Shown: positions 1 to 7,745 of the stretch, piece after piece | Position numbering within the stretch: the first letter of the stretch is position 1 | Layout: each line of letters starts with the position of its first letter | From: Acidovorax sp. NCPPB 4044 | GTDB lineage: Bacteria > Pseudomonadota > Gammaproteobacteria > Burkholderiales > Burkholderiaceae_C | Direction: 5' to 3' | Assembly (NCBI RefSeq): GCF_028069655.1 | Contig: NZ_JAMCOS010000002.1 | Location: forward strand, 1-30,304 | Length of the DNA stretch: 30,304 nt | Translations under genes and position numbers: made by a program | Notes under the pieces: generated by a model | Told to the model about the DNA's origin: nothing | What the model saw: the letters and a program-made list of their open reading frames with translations, nothing else | Databases searched by the model: none

Positions 1-723
1 TTGGACGGCGAGGTTGCCGCGGGCGACTTCCTGGGCGATCTGTGCGGCGTAGGCGGGCTCGCCGCCGAGCTGGGTCTTCACGCGCCGCGTGATCGTCCAG
101 GCGACGAGCGCGCCCAGGGCGGCCGACACCACGGCCAGCACCACCATGGCGGTGCCGGCGGAGGCGGCGTCGTTCTCGGAGGCATCGGCCAGCGCGGTGG
201 TCATCTTGCGCTGGTAGTCGACCATGTCGTCCACGGCCTTGAAGTAGGCGTTCTGCGCCGTGCGCAATTCACCGAGGATCACGCTGCGGGCGCCTTCGCG
301 GTCGTTGGCGACGCCGAGCTTTTCCGCCTTGCGCAGCGCATCCAGGAAGGCCGGCCGCACCTCGGCGATCCGGGCCATGAACGCCCGCGCCTCCGGCGAG
401 CGCACGCGCTGCTGCAAATCGCCCATGACCTGCGAGGTGCGCTGGATCACGTCGTTCAGCCGCGCCACTTCCTGGTTCATCGTCTGCGGGTCTTCGATCA
501 GCGCGAGGTTGCGGACCGCGCGGGCGACGATGTTGATGTTGTCCTTGACTTCCTGCAGCACCAGCAGGGTGCCCAGGCGGTCCTTCGAGAGGGCCTGCAC
601 GTTCGAGCCCACCTGGTCCAGCTGGATGCGCCCGTAGGCCGCGACCATGAACCCGATGGCGATCACCACCGCAAACCCCATGCCGAGCATGGCGCCCAGC
701 TTCATGTTCTTGAACACACTCAC
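1..723 (-). CDS. Methyl-accepting chemotaxis protein, N-terminal part (runs off the left edge)
   Basis: Transmembrane chemoreceptor. The minus-strand frame is open from a GTG at 723 to base 1, giving 241 residues. The N-terminus MSVFKNMKLGAMLGMGF leads into a first membrane segment (about residues 9-29). A helical periplasmic region follows (about 30-190), of the four-helix-bundle type (4HB_MCP), with no Cache/PAS features visible. A second membrane segment is at about 191-210, and the start of a HAMP linker (ITRRVKTQLGGEP..., to 241) is cut by the edge. The cytoplasmic signalling domain lies outside the window. The GTG start is preceded by GGAGG with a 6-base spacer. An in-frame ATG seven codons in (at 705) is less likely because it would lose the conserved MxxFxNMKxG start. 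The ligand cannot be told from the sequence. It lies next to no chemotaxis genes here. Confidence 0.88.
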   Translation of the reverse strand, partial: MSVFKNMKLGAMLGMGFAVVIAIGFMVAAYGRIQLDQVGSNVQALSKDRLGTLLVLQEVKDNINIVARAVRNLALIEDPQTMNQEVARLNDVIQRTSQVMGDLQQRVRSPEARAFMARIAEVRPAFLDALRKAEKLGVANDREGARSVILGELRTAQNAYFKAVDDMVDYQRKMTTALADASENDAASAGTAMVVLAVVSAALGALVAWTITRRVKTQLGGEPAYAAQIAQEVARGNLAVQ

Positions 724-956
724 AGCAATCCTCCAATCGGTAACGGTAACTTTTTGTATGCAATACCGACCGTACCACCCCTGAAAGTGTTACGTATTGT
801 ATTTTTCAATGCGAAGCGGTATTTCAAGGCATGGGATAAATGCCGTGCCAGCGCCCACCCACTGAGACGCAGGCCTCGCCGCCCGGGTGGGGGGGCGCGA
901 CAATGCGGGCCGTCTTCCCGCTTTTACGGCTTCTCGGAGCCCTTGCAGAGCCGCCC
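724..956. promoter_or_regulatory. Divergent intergenic region (chemoreceptor / sulfatase)
   Basis: This 233-base stretch separates the minus-strand chemoreceptor from the plus-strand sulfatase. Its left part (about 736-840) is much more AT-rich than the surroundings and holds a tandem GGTAACGGTAAC (736-747). Its right part is GC-rich with a G7 run at about 889-895. GACAAT at 898-903 resembles the -10 boxes often seen just ahead of genes in this family and could serve the sulfatase. I could not align a convincing -35 partner, nor a sigma-28 promoter for the chemoreceptor. Promoter content is therefore inferred from position and composition. Confidence 0.35.
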
Positions 957-2291
957 ATGCCCGCCTTGCCGCAACGCCCCAACCTCGTCTTCATCCTGGC
1001 CGACGACCTCGGCTATGCCGACCTCGGATGCACCGGCGCCCGCGATGCCGCGAGCCGCCCGGTCGATGTCTCGCCCCGGCTCGACGCAATGGCCGCGCAG
1101 GGCCTGCGCTGCACGCGCGGCTATTCCAATTCGGCCGTCTGCTCGCCCACGCGCTTCGCGCTCGCCACCGGGCGCTGGCAGTACCGCCTGCGCGGCGCAG
1201 CCGAGGAGCCCATCGCGAGCGTGCACGGCGACAAGGTGCTGGGCCTGCCGCCCGAGCACCCCACGCTGCCCTCGCTGCTGCGCGGTGCGGGTTACGCCAC
1301 CGCGCTGGTGGGCAAGTGGCACCTGGGCTACCCGCCGCATTTCGGCCCGCGCCTCTCGGGCTACGAAGCGTTCTACGGCTTCCATGCGGGCGGTGCCGAC
1401 TACTTCGCCCACTGCGACCCGCGCGGTCGCCCGGACTTCTGGGAGAACGAGGACCCGCACGAGGAGGAGGGCTACCTCACCGACCTGCTGAGCCGCCGTG
1501 CCGCCGACTTCGTGCGCCGCCAGTCGGCCGACCGGCCCTTTCTACTGAGCCTGCACTACAGCGCGCCGCACTGGCCCTGGCTCACGCGCGACGACCAGGA
1601 GGAATCGCGCCGCATCGGCGGCTTCGGCAAGCACACCGACGGTGGCAGCCTGGAAACCTACCAGCGCATGGTCCACCACATGGACGAAGGCATCGGCTGG
1701 GTGCTCGACGCGCTCGCCGAGCGCGGGCTGGCGGACAACACGCTCGTCGTCTTCACGAGCGACAACGGCGGCGAGCGCTTCTCGAACAACTGGCCCTTCG
1801 TGGGCCAGAAGATGGACCTGCTCGAAGGCGGCATCCGCGTGCCGCTGCTGGCGCGCTGGCCCGCGCGCATCGCGGCCGGCAGCGTGAGCGACACGCCCAG
1901 CCTCACGATGGACTGGACGGCCACCTTCCTCGCCGCGGCCGGCGTGCAGGCCCACCCCGACTACCCGCTCGACGGCACCAGCCTGCTGCCGCTCTTCGGC
2001 GACCCCGCCTGGAACCCCGAGCGCGACCTGTGCTGGCGCATGAAGCACCGCGGCCAGCGCGCGCTCGTGCGCGGCCGGCACAAGTACCTCGTGGTCGATG
2101 GCGTGGAATACCTCTTCGACGTGGTGGCCGACCCGCGCGAGCGCGCCAACCTGCAGGGCCGCGAGCCGGGGCTCCTGGCCGAACTGCGCGCCGCCTGGGC
2201 CGCGTGGGACGCGGGCCTGCCGCCGATTCCGGACGAGGCCAAGGTCTCGCTCGTCTTCACGCGGCAGGATCTGCCGCAGGCCACCTTCTGA
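957..2291 (+). CDS. Sulfatase family hydrolase (arylsulfatase-like, Cys-type)
   Basis: Alkaline-phosphatase-superfamily sulfatase that hydrolyses sulfate esters; the substrate is unknown. It has 444 residues from ATG 957. Visible elements: the metal-binding start PNLVFILADDLGYAD (Asp16, Asp17), the sulfatase signature C-S-P-T-R...TGR with Cys62 as the residue expected to become formylglycine, GKWHLG (second signature), and a late SDNGG motif supplying metal ligands. A Cys rather than Ser at position 62 implies maturation by a formylglycine-generating enzyme, which is not in this window. The start is uncertain. ATG 903, in frame and behind a G-rich stretch, would add MRAVFPLLRLLGALA, weakly signal-peptide-like. 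ATG 957 starts right at the domain edge, as many homologues do, but has a poor ribosome site. It is followed 19 bases later by the creatininase-family gene, a likely two-gene operon. Confidence 0.9.
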   Translation: MPALPQRPNLVFILADDLGYADLGCTGARDAASRPVDVSPRLDAMAAQGLRCTRGYSNSAVCSPTRFALATGRWQYRLRGAAEEPIASVHGDKVLGLPPEHPTLPSLLRGAGYATALVGKWHLGYPPHFGPRLSGYEAFYGFHAGGADYFAHCDPRGRPDFWENEDPHEEEGYLTDLLSRRAADFVRRQSADRPFLLSLHYSAPHWPWLTRDDQEESRRIGGFGKHTDGGSLETYQRMVHHMDEGIGWVLDALAERGLADNTLVVFTSDNGGERFSNNWPFVGQKMDLLEGGIRVPLLARWPARIAAGSVSDTPSLTMDWTATFLAAAGVQAHPDYPLDGTSLLPLFGDPAWNPERDLCWRMKHRGQRALVRGRHKYLVVDGVEYLFDVVADPRERANLQGREPGLLAELRAAWAAWDAGLPPIPDEAKVSLVFTRQDLPQATF

Positions 2292-2310
2292 CCCGCGCCA
2301 AAGGCCCCCG

Positions 2311-3153
2311 ATGTCCACCGCCGCGCCGCCCGCCCATCCCTCGCGCTTCTGGGCCGAGCTGTCCACGCGCGATTTTTCCAAGGCGCAGGCCTCGGGGCTC
2401 GCCGGGCGCACCGTCGCCGTGCTGCCCGTGGCCGCCATCGAGCAGCACGGCCCGCACCTGCCGCTCAGCGTGGACGCCACGCTGCTGCAGGGCGTGATCG
2501 ATGCCGCGCTGCCGCGGTTGCCGGCCGATCTGCCGGTGCTCTTCCTGCCGCCGCAGAACGTGGGCTTCAGCACCGAGCACACGGCCTTCCCGGGCACGCT
2601 CACGCTCTCGCCCGCCACCGTCATCGCGCTCTGGAGCGAACTGGGCGCCTGCGTGGCCCGCGCGGGCGTGAAGAAGCTGCTGCTCCTGAACGGCCACGGC
2701 GGGCAGGTGAGCGTCATGGACATCGTGGCGCGCGAGCTGCGCCAGCGCCACGGCCTGCTGGTCTACAGCGCGAGCTGGTTCAGCCTGCCGCTGCCCGACG
2801 CGGTGCAGCGCCGGTTCACCGCCGAAGAGCACCGCTTCGGCATCCACGCCGGGCAGATCGAGACGTCGATGATGCTGCACCTCGCGCCCGAGACGGTGCG
2901 CATGGCGCATGCGAAGCATTTCCGATCCACCTCGCAGGACCGGGCCGAGCGCTACGCGATCCTGGGCAACGGCCGCAGCGCCAAGATGGGCTGGGCCATG
3001 CAGGACTACCACCCCGGCGGCGCGGTGGGCGATGCCGCCGCCGCCACGGCCGAAGACGGCCGCGCGGTGGTCGAGGCCGCGGGCGCCGCCCTGGTGGCGC
3101 TGCTGGCGGAGCTGAACGACCTGCCGCCCTCCACGGTGCGTGCTGTCGGCTGA
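2311..3153 (+). CDS. Creatininase family amidohydrolase
   Basis: Metal-dependent amidohydrolase of the creatininase/MftE fold, 280 residues. Members act on creatinine, on formamide-type ring intermediates (FAPy deformylase, ArfB) or in peptide maturation (MftE). The substrate cannot be decided here. Diagnostic motifs are visible: EQHGPHLPLSVDA (Glu, His, His and Asp ligands), NVGFSTEHTAFPGTL, LLLNGHGGQ (His-Gly-Gly), and IHAGQIETSMML with the conserved Glu of the second metal site. Length is typical (about 240-280). ATG 2311 is preceded by a weak AAAGG. It lies 19 bases after the sulfatase on the same strand and converges with the histidine phosphatase, whose stop is only 48 bases away. Co-transcription with the sulfatase is inferred; no pathway joining the two is known to me. 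Confidence 0.88.
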   Translation: MSTAAPPAHPSRFWAELSTRDFSKAQASGLAGRTVAVLPVAAIEQHGPHLPLSVDATLLQGVIDAALPRLPADLPVLFLPPQNVGFSTEHTAFPGTLTLSPATVIALWSELGACVARAGVKKLLLLNGHGGQVSVMDIVARELRQRHGLLVYSASWFSLPLPDAVQRRFTAEEHRFGIHAGQIETSMMLHLAPETVRMAHAKHFRSTSQDRAERYAILGNGRSAKMGWAMQDYHPGGAVGDAAAATAEDGRAVVEAAGAALVALLAELNDLPPSTVRAVG

Positions 3154-3201
3154 GGCCGCGGGCGCCGCCGCTGCGGCCGCAAGCCGGGGCGGCCCCCGTG
3201 C

Positions 3202-3876
3202 TCAGGCGTGCGTCACCCAGCCCGCGTGCTCCGGCGTATCGAGGTGGGGCAGGGTGTTGAAGGTCTGCAGCATCAGCCGCTTGGGGGAGATGCTGAACTC
3301 GGTCACCGCCGAATTGCGGATGCGCATGTTGAGCGCGATCGTGACCTCGGGCGGCGTAGAAAGCACTTCGCCCACGGCCGTGGAGATCGGCCCGCCGCTG
3401 GAAACCAGCAGCACGTCGTGCCCCGCGTGCTGGCGGCGCACGTGCTCCAGAACGGCGCGCACACCGTCCGAAAACCCGGTCCAGCTCGGCATGCCGGCCG
3501 GGCTGATGGTGCCGCCCATCCACTGCGCGAGCGCGTCGCACAGCAGCCGGAAATGCTGGCGGTACAGCTCGGGCGTATCCGCGGGCGGCAGAGGCAGCGG
3601 GTGGATGGCGCCGATCAGCGCGGCGCTGTCGTATTCGTCGAGCGCGGGCAGGGCCTGCAGCGGCTCGGGCGCGGCCTGCAGGCCTTCGGCGATGCCGGCC
3701 AGCGTCTGCGCATGGCGGCGCAGCGTGCCCGTGTAGACGGCATCGAAGCGCAGGCCGCGCTCGCGCCAGTAGGCCCCGAGGCGCACGGCCTGCTCGTGCC
3801 CGCGCGGGCTCAGCTGGTCGTAATCCTGGGCGCCAAACGAGGCCTGGCCGTGGCGCACGAGGTAGAGGGTTCCCAT
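3202..3876 (-). CDS. Histidine phosphatase family protein (phosphoglycerate mutase-like)
   Basis: Branch-1 histidine phosphatase of 224 residues. The N-terminal strand and catalytic motif LYLVRHGQAS contain Arg8-His9-Gly10, His9 being the phosphorylated residue. A second conserved Arg is in YTGTLRRHAQTL, and the acidic residues around DEYDS and the later SSGGPIS region occupy the usual active-site positions. The last motif reads SSGGPI where many members have a second catalytic His (VSHGG/SHG), so this copy seems to have Ser-Gly instead. This occurs in some GpmB/SixA-like branches and makes true mutase activity unlikely. ATG 3876 was chosen over an in-frame ATG at 3903 because it sits directly before the domain. 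There is no clear Shine-Dalgarno, but CAGAAT lies about 10 bases upstream. Probably a small-molecule phosphatase of unknown substrate. Confidence 0.87.
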   Translation of the reverse strand: MGTLYLVRHGQASFGAQDYDQLSPRGHEQAVRLGAYWRERGLRFDAVYTGTLRRHAQTLAGIAEGLQAAPEPLQALPALDEYDSAALIGAIHPLPLPPADTPELYRQHFRLLCDALAQWMGGTISPAGMPSWTGFSDGVRAVLEHVRRQHAGHDVLLVSSGGPISTAVGEVLSTPPEVTIALNMRIRNSAVTEFSISPKRLMLQTFNTLPHLDTPEHAGWVTHA

Positions 3877-3927
3877 GGCGGCGATTCTGGGCGGGGCCTG
3901 CACGTGCCCTTGTCTCCCGAGTGACGA

Positions 3928-3948
3928 TTGCTATTGTTTGAATAGCAA
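3928..3948. repeat. TTGCTATT-N5-AATAGCAA hairpin (family repeat, copy 1)
   Basis: Perfect 8-base arms TTGCTATT (3928-3935) and AATAGCAA (3941-3948) with loop GTTTG, followed by GATGCCG. It is AT-rich in a GC-rich genome. It has the same core and arm architecture as the elements at 4228, 11688 and 20893. Confidence 0.6.
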
Positions 3949-4227
3949 GATGCCGTTGTTTCCATGGGGCTGGCGGCCACTCCGAGGCGGGTGTTGTGCA
4001 GAACCCGCAACCCGCCGTCAGCGCCCGGAGTCCAGGCGATCCATCAGGTAGCGCAGATCGAACATCAGCGCCCTGGCCGCCAGGCGATCGAGCGCCGGAG
4101 CGGGCGTTGCGCTGCGCTGCGCGGGTGTGCGTGGCAACGGGACCGAGGCTTGCGCGCCATCGTCTTCGCTGACCGGGGCGCATCGAAAATCCCGTCGGGC
4201 GTGCTGCGGAACGCAGCTCCCGAAGTG

Positions 4228-4250
4228 GTCGATATATTTTCAATAGCGAC
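4228..4250. repeat. GTCGATAT-N7-ATAGCGAC hairpin (family repeat, copy 2)
   Basis: Arms GTCGATAT (4228-4235) and ATAGCGAC (4243-4250) pair with one mismatch around the loop ATTTTCA. As in copy 1, ATGCCGG follows the right arm. It is a degenerate relative of the GCTAT...ATAGC element. Confidence 0.5.
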
Positions 4251-4360
4251 ATGCCGGCGGTTTGCATTGTGCTGGCAGCCATTTTCGATACAAATGCCGG
4301 GCAGGTACGCGCCCCACTTTTTATCGGCGGAAGGGGCGCGCCGAGGGACGGTGCAGCCGG

Positions 4361-5350
4361 TTACAGCACACCGGCAAACATGCGCGCATCCACATTGCCG
4401 CCGGTGAGCGGCAGGCCCACCACGCGGCCGGCCAGGGTCGGTTTCTCCTGCAGCGCGGCCGCCAGGGCGGCGGCGCCCGCGCCTTCTGCCACGTTGTGCG
4501 TGTCGGCGAACAGCGCGCGCATGGCGGCCGCCACCTCGTCGTCGCTCACGCGCACCAAGCGGTCGAGGTGCGGCGCCAGGATGGCGAGCGCCTCGGGGTC
4601 GGCCACGCGGCAGGCCATGCCGTCGGCGAGCTGCGTGGTCACGGGCGCCTCCACCACGCGGCCGGCAGCGATGGAGTCCGCATAGGTGGTGGCATGGGCG
4701 CTCACCACGCCCACGATGCGCACACCGTGGCCCAGCGCCTGCTTCGCGGCGATGGCCGAGCACGCGCCCGATCCCTGGCCGATGGGCACGTAGGCCACGT
4801 CCATGTGCGGCACGGCGCGCAGGAACTCCCACCAGTAGGTGGCCACGCCGCGCAGCAGGTCGGCATGGAAGCTCGGCACCATGTGCGCGCCGCGCCCGGC
4901 GGCCAGTTGCATGGCGTGCTCGCGCGCCTCCTGGAAATCCTGGCCGTGCTCGATGAGCGATACGCCCAGCGCGCGCATCGCGGCGTTCTTCTCTACCGAG
5001 TTGCCGTGCGGCACGACGATGGTGCAGGCCACGCCGTGGCGGCGCGCGGCCCAGCCCAGGCTCTGGCCGTGGTTGCCGCGCGTGGCGCTGATCACCTCGC
5101 GCGGCAGCGGGCCGCGGCGCGCGAGCTGGTCGAAATACGTGAGGCCGCCGCGGATCTTGAAGGCGCCCACGGGCGTGTGGTTCTCGTGCTTGAGCCAGCA
5201 CTCCGCGCCCAGGCGCTCGCCCAGCAGCGCCCAGCGGTATTGCGGCGTGGCCGCGAAATCCGCATACACCACCTGCGCGGCGGCCTCGATGTCGGCGAGC
5301 GTGGGCAGCGCCGCGGACGGCAGCGTGGATGCGGGAAGGGCGGCATTCAT
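4361..5350 (-). CDS. Threonine dehydratase-like PLP-dependent enzyme
   Basis: Fold-type II PLP enzyme of 329 residues related to serine/threonine dehydratases and threo-3-hydroxyaspartate ammonia-lyases. The PLP lysine is Lys65 in TPVGAFKIRGG. The cofactor-anchoring Asn is in ATRGNHGQSLG, and the glycine loop is read as PIGQGSGACSAI. The C-terminal PLTGGNVD closes the catalytic domain. There is no C-terminal ACT regulatory domain, so this is not the long biosynthetic IlvA form. The ATG at 5350 overlaps the LysE stop by four bases (ATGA), implying translational coupling. It is the last gene of the PhzF-VOC-LysE-dehydratase set. The exact amino-acid substrate is not deducible; deamination of threonine or serine, or of a hydroxy amino acid, is the family expectation. 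Confidence 0.88.
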   Translation of the reverse strand: MNAALPASTLPSAALPTLADIEAAAQVVYADFAATPQYRWALLGERLGAECWLKHENHTPVGAFKIRGGLTYFDQLARRGPLPREVISATRGNHGQSLGWAARRHGVACTIVVPHGNSVEKNAAMRALGVSLIEHGQDFQEAREHAMQLAAGRGAHMVPSFHADLLRGVATYWWEFLRAVPHMDVAYVPIGQGSGACSAIAAKQALGHGVRIVGVVSAHATTYADSIAAGRVVEAPVTTQLADGMACRVADPEALAILAPHLDRLVRVSDDEVAAAMRALFADTHNVAEGAGAAALAAALQEKPTLAGRVVGLPLTGGNVDARMFAGVL

Positions 5351-5991
5351 GGCGTGGCCTTTCTTTCGGTGAAGAGGATCTTGAGGGCCAGCGCGCCGAG
5401 CACCGTGCCCATCAGGTAGCGCTGGGCCTGCACCCAGGTGGCGCTGCGGTGCAGGAACATGGCGACGCGCGCGGCGAACAGCACGAGCAGTGCATTGACC
5501 AGCGCACTGACGCCGATCTGCAGGGCGCCCAGCGTGAAGGTCTGCGCGAGCCACTGGCCGCGCTCGGGGTGCAGGAACTGCGGGAAGAACGACACGTAGA
5601 ACATCGCCACCTTCGGGTTCAGCGCGCTCGTGAGAAAGCCCATGAGGACGAGCTTGCGCGGCCCGTCGTGCGGCAGGTCGCGGGCCTCGAAGGGCGCACT
5701 GCCGCCGGGCTTGACGGCCTGCCAGGCCATCCACAGCAGATAGGCCGCGCCCGCGATGCGCAGCGCATCGAAGGCGAGCGGCACGGCCATGAGCAGTGCC
5801 GACAGGCCCAGCGCCGTGGCCAGCAGGTGCACGCCGAAGCCGGCCACCACGCCCACGAGCGACAGCAGCCCCGCGCGCGGGCCCTGCGTGAGGCTGCGCG
5901 AAACGCAATAGACCATGTTGGGGCCCGGCGTCAGCACGAGCACGAGCGCCGCCAGGGCGAACAGCAGCAGTTCCTGCGGTGTGAAGGTCAT
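5347..5991 (-). CDS. LysE/RhtB family amino-acid exporter
   Basis: Inner-membrane amino-acid efflux protein of 214 residues, the standard length for the family. The N-terminal helix carries LVLTPGPNMVYCVSRSL, the family's TPGPN signature, followed by GVVAGFGVHLLATALGLSALL. A mid-protein FLTSALNPKVAMFYVSFFPQF (NPK motif) follows, and about six hydrophobic segments can be counted. Start ATG 5991 overlaps the stop of the glyoxalase-like gene (ATGA, 5988-5991). Its own stop overlaps the dehydratase start (5347-5350). The arrangement suggests export of a substrate or product of the coupled PLP enzyme, for example threonine or homoserine-type amino acids, but the cargo is an inference. Confidence 0.92.
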   Translation of the reverse strand: MTFTPQELLLFALAALVLVLTPGPNMVYCVSRSLTQGPRAGLLSLVGVVAGFGVHLLATALGLSALLMAVPLAFDALRIAGAAYLLWMAWQAVKPGGSAPFEARDLPHDGPRKLVLMGFLTSALNPKVAMFYVSFFPQFLHPERGQWLAQTFTLGALQIGVSALVNALLVLFAARVAMFLHRSATWVQAQRYLMGTVLGALALKILFTERKATP

Positions 5992-6722
5992 GGTGCGTTC
6001 TCCGGGGTTGGCGATGCGATGGACACGGTGCCGCGCGGCGTGCTGAAGGTGGCGGAGATCCTGCCGGCGGGCGCATGCGTGCACGGCAGGCCGGGCAGGC
6101 CGATGGCCGCGCAGGCGGCTTCCAGGGCCCCGGCCTGCGGGTGCGCGAGCGCGAGCGACTGCAGCGCGACCCCGCTCTCCGGCAGGCTGTGGCAAGGGTG
6201 GCGGTCGCCCCACTGGATGAGCGTGGGCAGGCAGCCGTCCATCAGGCGTTGGCCGTCGGGGCGCACGGTGATGCGCCACTCCAGCAGGCCCAACGGCGTG
6301 GGCCGGCCCGCGGTGACGATCTCGCCGCGCTCCAGCCCGCGCGCCGCGAGGGCCGCATGCGCGGCCGCGATGCCGGGCACCGAGGCCACCCAGTGGATGG
6401 GCTGCGGGCCGCCGCGCTCCACCTGGGCGCGCAGGGCGGCGTCGTCCATGTCGAACCAGCGCCGTGCGCCGGGCAGCAGCGCGGGCCGGGCCCGGGGGTC
6501 GAGCGCGATGACTTCCAGGTAGGCGCGCGGGTGCGCGGCGCTCGAGACGTTCAGCAGCCGGTTGTGCGTGCCCATGAGCGGATGCACGCCGCCGGGCACG
6601 GTCTCCACGCCCAGCACCCGCCGGCACCAGCGGTCGCCGTCTTCCAGCGTGGCCGCCATCACCACGAGGTGGTCGATGCCCGGCGCGGCGCCGTGGGCGC
6701 CGGGCGCGGAAGCCCCGCTCAC
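5988..6722 (-). CDS. Glyoxalase-like (VOC) domain protein
   Basis: VOC-superfamily protein of 244 residues resembling the Glyoxalase_3 type. The beta-alpha-beta start is GIDHLVVMAATLEDGDRWC (residues about 15-33), followed by GTHNRLLNV and AYLEVIALDP, where a VOC metal site would place His and Glu ligands. A second half-repeat begins around PIHWVASVPGIAAAHAALAARG. I chose GTG 6722 as start because it forms a GTGA overlap with the PhzF-like stop, matching the ATGA overlaps downstream. An in-frame ATG at 6875 would reach 51 residues into the preceding gene. Function is unknown: VOC proteins include lyases, isomerases and dioxygenases. Confidence 0.82.
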   Translation of the reverse strand: MSGASAPGAHGAAPGIDHLVVMAATLEDGDRWCRRVLGVETVPGGVHPLMGTHNRLLNVSSAAHPRAYLEVIALDPRARPALLPGARRWFDMDDAALRAQVERGGPQPIHWVASVPGIAAAHAALAARGLERGEIVTAGRPTPLGLLEWRITVRPDGQRLMDGCLPTLIQWGDRHPCHSLPESGVALQSLALAHPQAGALEAACAAIGLPGLPCTHAPAGRISATFSTPRGTVSIASPTPENAP

Positions 6723-7603
6723 AGCAGCACCTGCCCGTCCACGCAGGTGACCGAGCCGCCGCCCACCCAGATCGTGCCGGCGTCCTGCTCGACGTGCACG
6801 CGCCCCGCGCGGCCCAGGGCCGTGCCCTGGCTGGCGATGTAGCGCGGCGGGGCCAGGTGCGCGCCGATGAGCCATTGCGCGAGCGCGGCGTTCAGGCTGC
6901 CGGTCACGGGGTCTTCGGCCAGGCCGTTGCTTCCCGGGAAGAAGGCGCGCACCTCGAAGGCCACGCCGTCATCGCCCGGCGAGCCGTGGCCGCCCACCAC
7001 GCCGACCTTGCCGCGCGGGCCCACCACGCCGATGTCGAGCGTGCCCAGCACGGCCGCGTCCGGCCGCACGGCGAGCACCGCCTCGGCCGACGACAGCATC
7101 ACGCCGCGCCAGTTCGGGCCGTTGTCGCACCATGCGTGGCCCACGATGTCGGTGCGTTCGATGCCCAGGCCGCGCGCGATCAGTTCCACGTCGCCCTCGG
7201 GCAGCGGGCCGCTCTTGATGAGGGGCGGCGCGGCGAAGGCCAGCCGGCCCTCCCCTTGCCGCAGGGTGACCTGGCCGATGCCGCATTCCTGCACCACGCG
7301 CCCCGGCGTGCGCGGCTGGCCGCCCGCCTCCAGCCAGGCATGGCAGCTGCCGAGCGTGGGGTGGCCCGCGAACGGCAACTCGCGGCCAGGGCAGAAGATG
7401 CGCACGCGGTAGTCGGCACCCGCCGCGCGGCCCTCTTCGGTGGGTGGCAGCAGGAAGGTGGCCTCGGAGAGGTTGGTCCAGTTCGTGAAGTGCTGCATCT
7501 CCTCGGTGCCCAGTCCTTCGCCATCGAGCACCACGGCCAGCGGGTTGCCGAGGTAGGGGCGGTCGGTGAACACATCGACTTGCTTGAAGGGGCGTTGGCG
7601 CAT
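6719..7603 (-). CDS. PhzF family isomerase
   Basis: Diaminopimelate-epimerase-fold protein of 294 residues in the PhzF/YddE family. The N-terminus reads QVDVFTDRPYLGNPLAVVLD. The catalytic Glu equivalent to PhzF Glu45 is Glu47 in NLSEATFLLPP. The conserved motifs FCPGRELPFAGHPTLGS and GLAEDPVTGSLNAALAQWL are intact, so an active isomerase is likely. Phenazine genes are absent, so a role in phenazine synthesis is not supported, and the substrate is unknown. Start ATG 7603 has AGGAG nine to ten bases upstream. It is the first gene of the four-gene coupled set and overlaps the VOC gene by GTGA. A hairpin lies between it and the glutathione S-transferase gene upstream. Confidence 0.9.
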   Translation of the reverse strand: MRQRPFKQVDVFTDRPYLGNPLAVVLDGEGLGTEEMQHFTNWTNLSEATFLLPPTEEGRAAGADYRVRIFCPGRELPFAGHPTLGSCHAWLEAGGQPRTPGRVVQECGIGQVTLRQGEGRLAFAAPPLIKSGPLPEGDVELIARGLGIERTDIVGHAWCDNGPNWRGVMLSSAEAVLAVRPDAAVLGTLDIGVVGPRGKVGVVGGHGSPGDDGVAFEVRAFFPGSNGLAEDPVTGSLNAALAQWLIGAHLAPPRYIASQGTALGRAGRVHVEQDAGTIWVGGGSVTCVDGQVLL

Positions 7604-7723
7604 GGTGCGGGGACTCCTGTGGAAAGAACGAACGGTGGACGGGATGCCGGCGCAGCGACCGGGCCGCGCGCAACCCCTCCCGGCGGCCCTGGGGCCGCCG
7701 CGGAACGGGGCGGGAAGAAGGAG

Positions 7724-7743
7724 CCCGCCCCCTGCGGGGCGGG
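7724..7743 (-). terminator. GC hairpin after the glutathione S-transferase gene
   Basis: CCCGCCCC (7724-7731) and GGGGCGGG (7736-7743) form a perfect 8-base stem with a 4-base loop, starting three bases past the GST stop on the minus strand. The following minus-strand bases are CTCCTTCTT, pyrimidine-rich but not a clean T run, so it may attenuate rather than stop transcription. A second perfect stem, CGGCGGCC/GGCCGCCG (7681-7700), follows. Confidence 0.55.
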
Positions 7744-7745
7744 TG

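Larger units (their letters stand above)
3877..4360. other. 484-base intergenic region with two hairpin elements
   Basis: No convincing gene lies between the histidine phosphatase and the threonine-dehydratase-like gene. The stretch is lower in GC at 3925-3960 and 4180-4300. It holds two copies of the GCTAT...ATAGC hairpin (3928-3948 and 4228-4250), and a perfect 8-base inverted repeat, CGCGCCCC (4308-4315) / GGGGCGCG (4333-4340), with a 17-base loop, just after the PLP-enzyme stop. A minus-strand open frame ending at 4018 would finish with ALMFDLRYLMDRLDSGR. It has protein-like composition but only a TTG start without a ribosome site, so I treat it as a possible remnant rather than a gene. 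Confidence 0.4.

Noticed and set aside
736..747. Tandem GGTAACGGTAAC upstream of the chemoreceptor.
   Set aside because: Two 6-base units are too short to call a repeat or operator without comparative support.
4324..4331. GCCGATAA on the minus strand, an exact sigma-28 -10 box.
   Set aside because: No TAAA lies 15 bases upstream (CCCT there instead), it sits in the loop of an inverted repeat, and no gene follows on that strand nearby.
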